Of a stretch of DNA of 14,383 nucleotides, positions 13,626 through 14,383 are shown in pieces. Origin of the DNA: Puniceicoccales bacterium (lineage in GTDB: Bacteria; Verrucomicrobiota; Verrucomicrobiia; Opitutales; LL51); contig JAISBJ010000031.1 of assembly GCA_031266235.1 (NCBI GenBank), positions 1 through 14,383 of the forward strand, given 5' to 3'. A model generated the notes under the pieces. It was not told the DNA's origin and did no database searches. It worked only from the letters and a program-made list of their open reading frames with translations. Numbering within the stretch: the stretch's first letter is position 1; each line of letters opens with the position of its first letter. Position numbers and translations under genes: made by a program.

Positions 13626-14383
13626 TTACGCCTCGCGCCCCAGAAGAAGGTGGCGGTTGACGATCGATATGCCGCTGAGCATCGCGCCAATAATCCCCAA
13701 AAATCCTTGGTCCGTGCCGCATAAAAATAGGTTTTTGATTGGCAAAATGCCGTCGTAAATCTTCTGCGGCGAACCGTAAATCGCTCCGTTGATGCGCCCC
13801 GTAAAACGCTCGACGGTCAGCGGCGTGAAAAAATCGCGGTCCAGCAAATTGCTCTTCCACGTCCCAAAATCGACGTATTTGTCGCCCAAAATCCTGACCG
13901 CCTGCTCCGTCAGCCTGTCGAAACATTGCCGCTTCATCGACTGGTAATCCGCCCCGGAAAAAGCCCGCCATTTCTCGTAATTCGCCAGCGCCGTGACCCG
14001 CAAAATGCCCTCCCTGAGCGACTGGTTGCCGCCGTAGCGGAAGTTGTTGGGGAGGCAGATGACGCCGGACGATAGCGCGATCGCGTCAGCCGCTTTTTTG
14101 TAGGAAAAATGCGGGTTTTTCTCGAAAAAAATGATCGTGTCATTCCAGCCGTATTCCTGCGGCTGCCGGTCGAAAATGGCGATGGCCTCGCAAAAAGATA
14201 GCTGCCCTTTGGGCGTCGCTTCGAAGCGGTTTTGGTCGTAAAGTTTGACGGTTTCCGGGTAGCCGATGGTCGACAAAACGCTGTCGCACTCGATAAATTC
14301 GCCGTTGGAAAGCTGGACGCCCGCCACTTTGCCACCCGTCGTCTCAATGCGCTGGACCTGGCACTTTAGCCGCTTTTCGCCGC
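13626..14383 (-). CDS. C-terminal part of a CrtI/CrtISO-like FAD-dependent oxidoreductase (runs off the window)
   Basis: This is the 3' half of a gene whose frame stays open to the right edge; 251 residues are visible, where full-length relatives are about 500. An internal GTG at 14327 is not the true start. The visible part begins with a strand-turn-strand region (CQVQRIETTGGKVAGVQLSN) followed by CDSVLSTIGYPET, the usual substrate-domain region of phytoene desaturase, carotenoid isomerase and retinol saturase relatives. The end, NLFLCGTDQGFLGIIGAMLSG, is where the family places its C-terminal FAD-contact motif, though the usual PGxG is not kept. The substrate could be a carotenoid, another polyene or a lipid; nothing visible decides. 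The gene lies upstream of tilS on the same strand with 122 bases between them. The Rossmann domain with the GxGxxG motif would lie beyond the window. Confidence 0.8.
   Translation of the reverse strand, partial: GEKRLKCQVQRIETTGGKVAGVQLSNGEFIECDSVLSTIGYPETVKLYDQNRFEATPKGQLSFCEAIAIFDRQPQEYGWNDTIIFFEKNPHFSYKKAADAIALSSGVICLPNNFRYGGNQSLREGILRVTALANYEKWRAFSGADYQSMKRQCFDRLTEQAVRILGDKYVDFGTWKSNLLDRDFFTPLTVERFTGRINGAIYGSPQKIYDGILPIKNLFLCGTDQGFLGIIGAMLSGISIVNRHLLLGREA

Noticed and set aside
14325..14327. GTG at 14327 as the start of the oxidoreductase gene
   Set aside because: The frame continues upstream without a stop to the window edge and encodes family-like sequence, so this is an internal valine codon.

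Overview
The window looks like chromosomal DNA from a Gram-negative, LPS-bearing bacterium. Its housekeeping and envelope genes are tightly packed, with no tRNA, rRNA, CRISPR array or insertion sequence, and no gene-free stretch of 300 bases. The long secretin with an STN-like domain and a big N-terminal extension resembles the Amuc_1098-type pilus secretins of Verrucomicrobiota. Together with the tilS-ftsH pair and the general protein style, this makes a PVC-group and probably verrucomicrobial origin my best guess, but that is inference. Composition is mixed: Gly, Ala, Asp and Glu codons are GC-rich, while Lys, Asn, Phe and Ile positions form frequent A/T runs.

Left half, plus strand (1-6844): the C-terminus of a small protein that may be the LPS-assembly lipoprotein LptE (1-84); prmA, ribosomal protein L11 methyltransferase; a secreted family-3 solute-binding protein; an MsbA-type ABC exporter; hldD, ADP-heptose epimerase; and ligA, NAD+-dependent DNA ligase. 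Most gaps are 15 bases or less, the exporter and hldD overlap by 4 bases, and the largest gap (70 bases) precedes the binding protein. The run therefore reads as one operon mixing outer-membrane/LPS biogenesis (possible LptE, MsbA-type exporter, HldD) with housekeeping enzymes.

Right half, minus strand (6869-14383), in transcription order from the right edge: the C-terminal part of a CrtI/CrtISO-like FAD-dependent oxidoreductase that runs off the window; a possible promoter; tilS; ftsH; a MarC-family membrane protein; and a secretin. tilS-ftsH-marC are closely spaced and probably co-transcribed. The secretin follows a 94-base gap and converges on ligA with 24 bases between the stop codons. 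No other pilus or type II secretion gene is visible, so the secretin is an orphan within this window.

I found no clearly new system. The points most worth checking are the orphan secretin with its 90-bp tandem repeats and possible lipobox, the solute-binding protein (no visible permease, an extra N-terminal segment, two competing reading frames over its signal peptide, an 11-bp tandem repeat in its coding sequence), and the LPS gene grouping.
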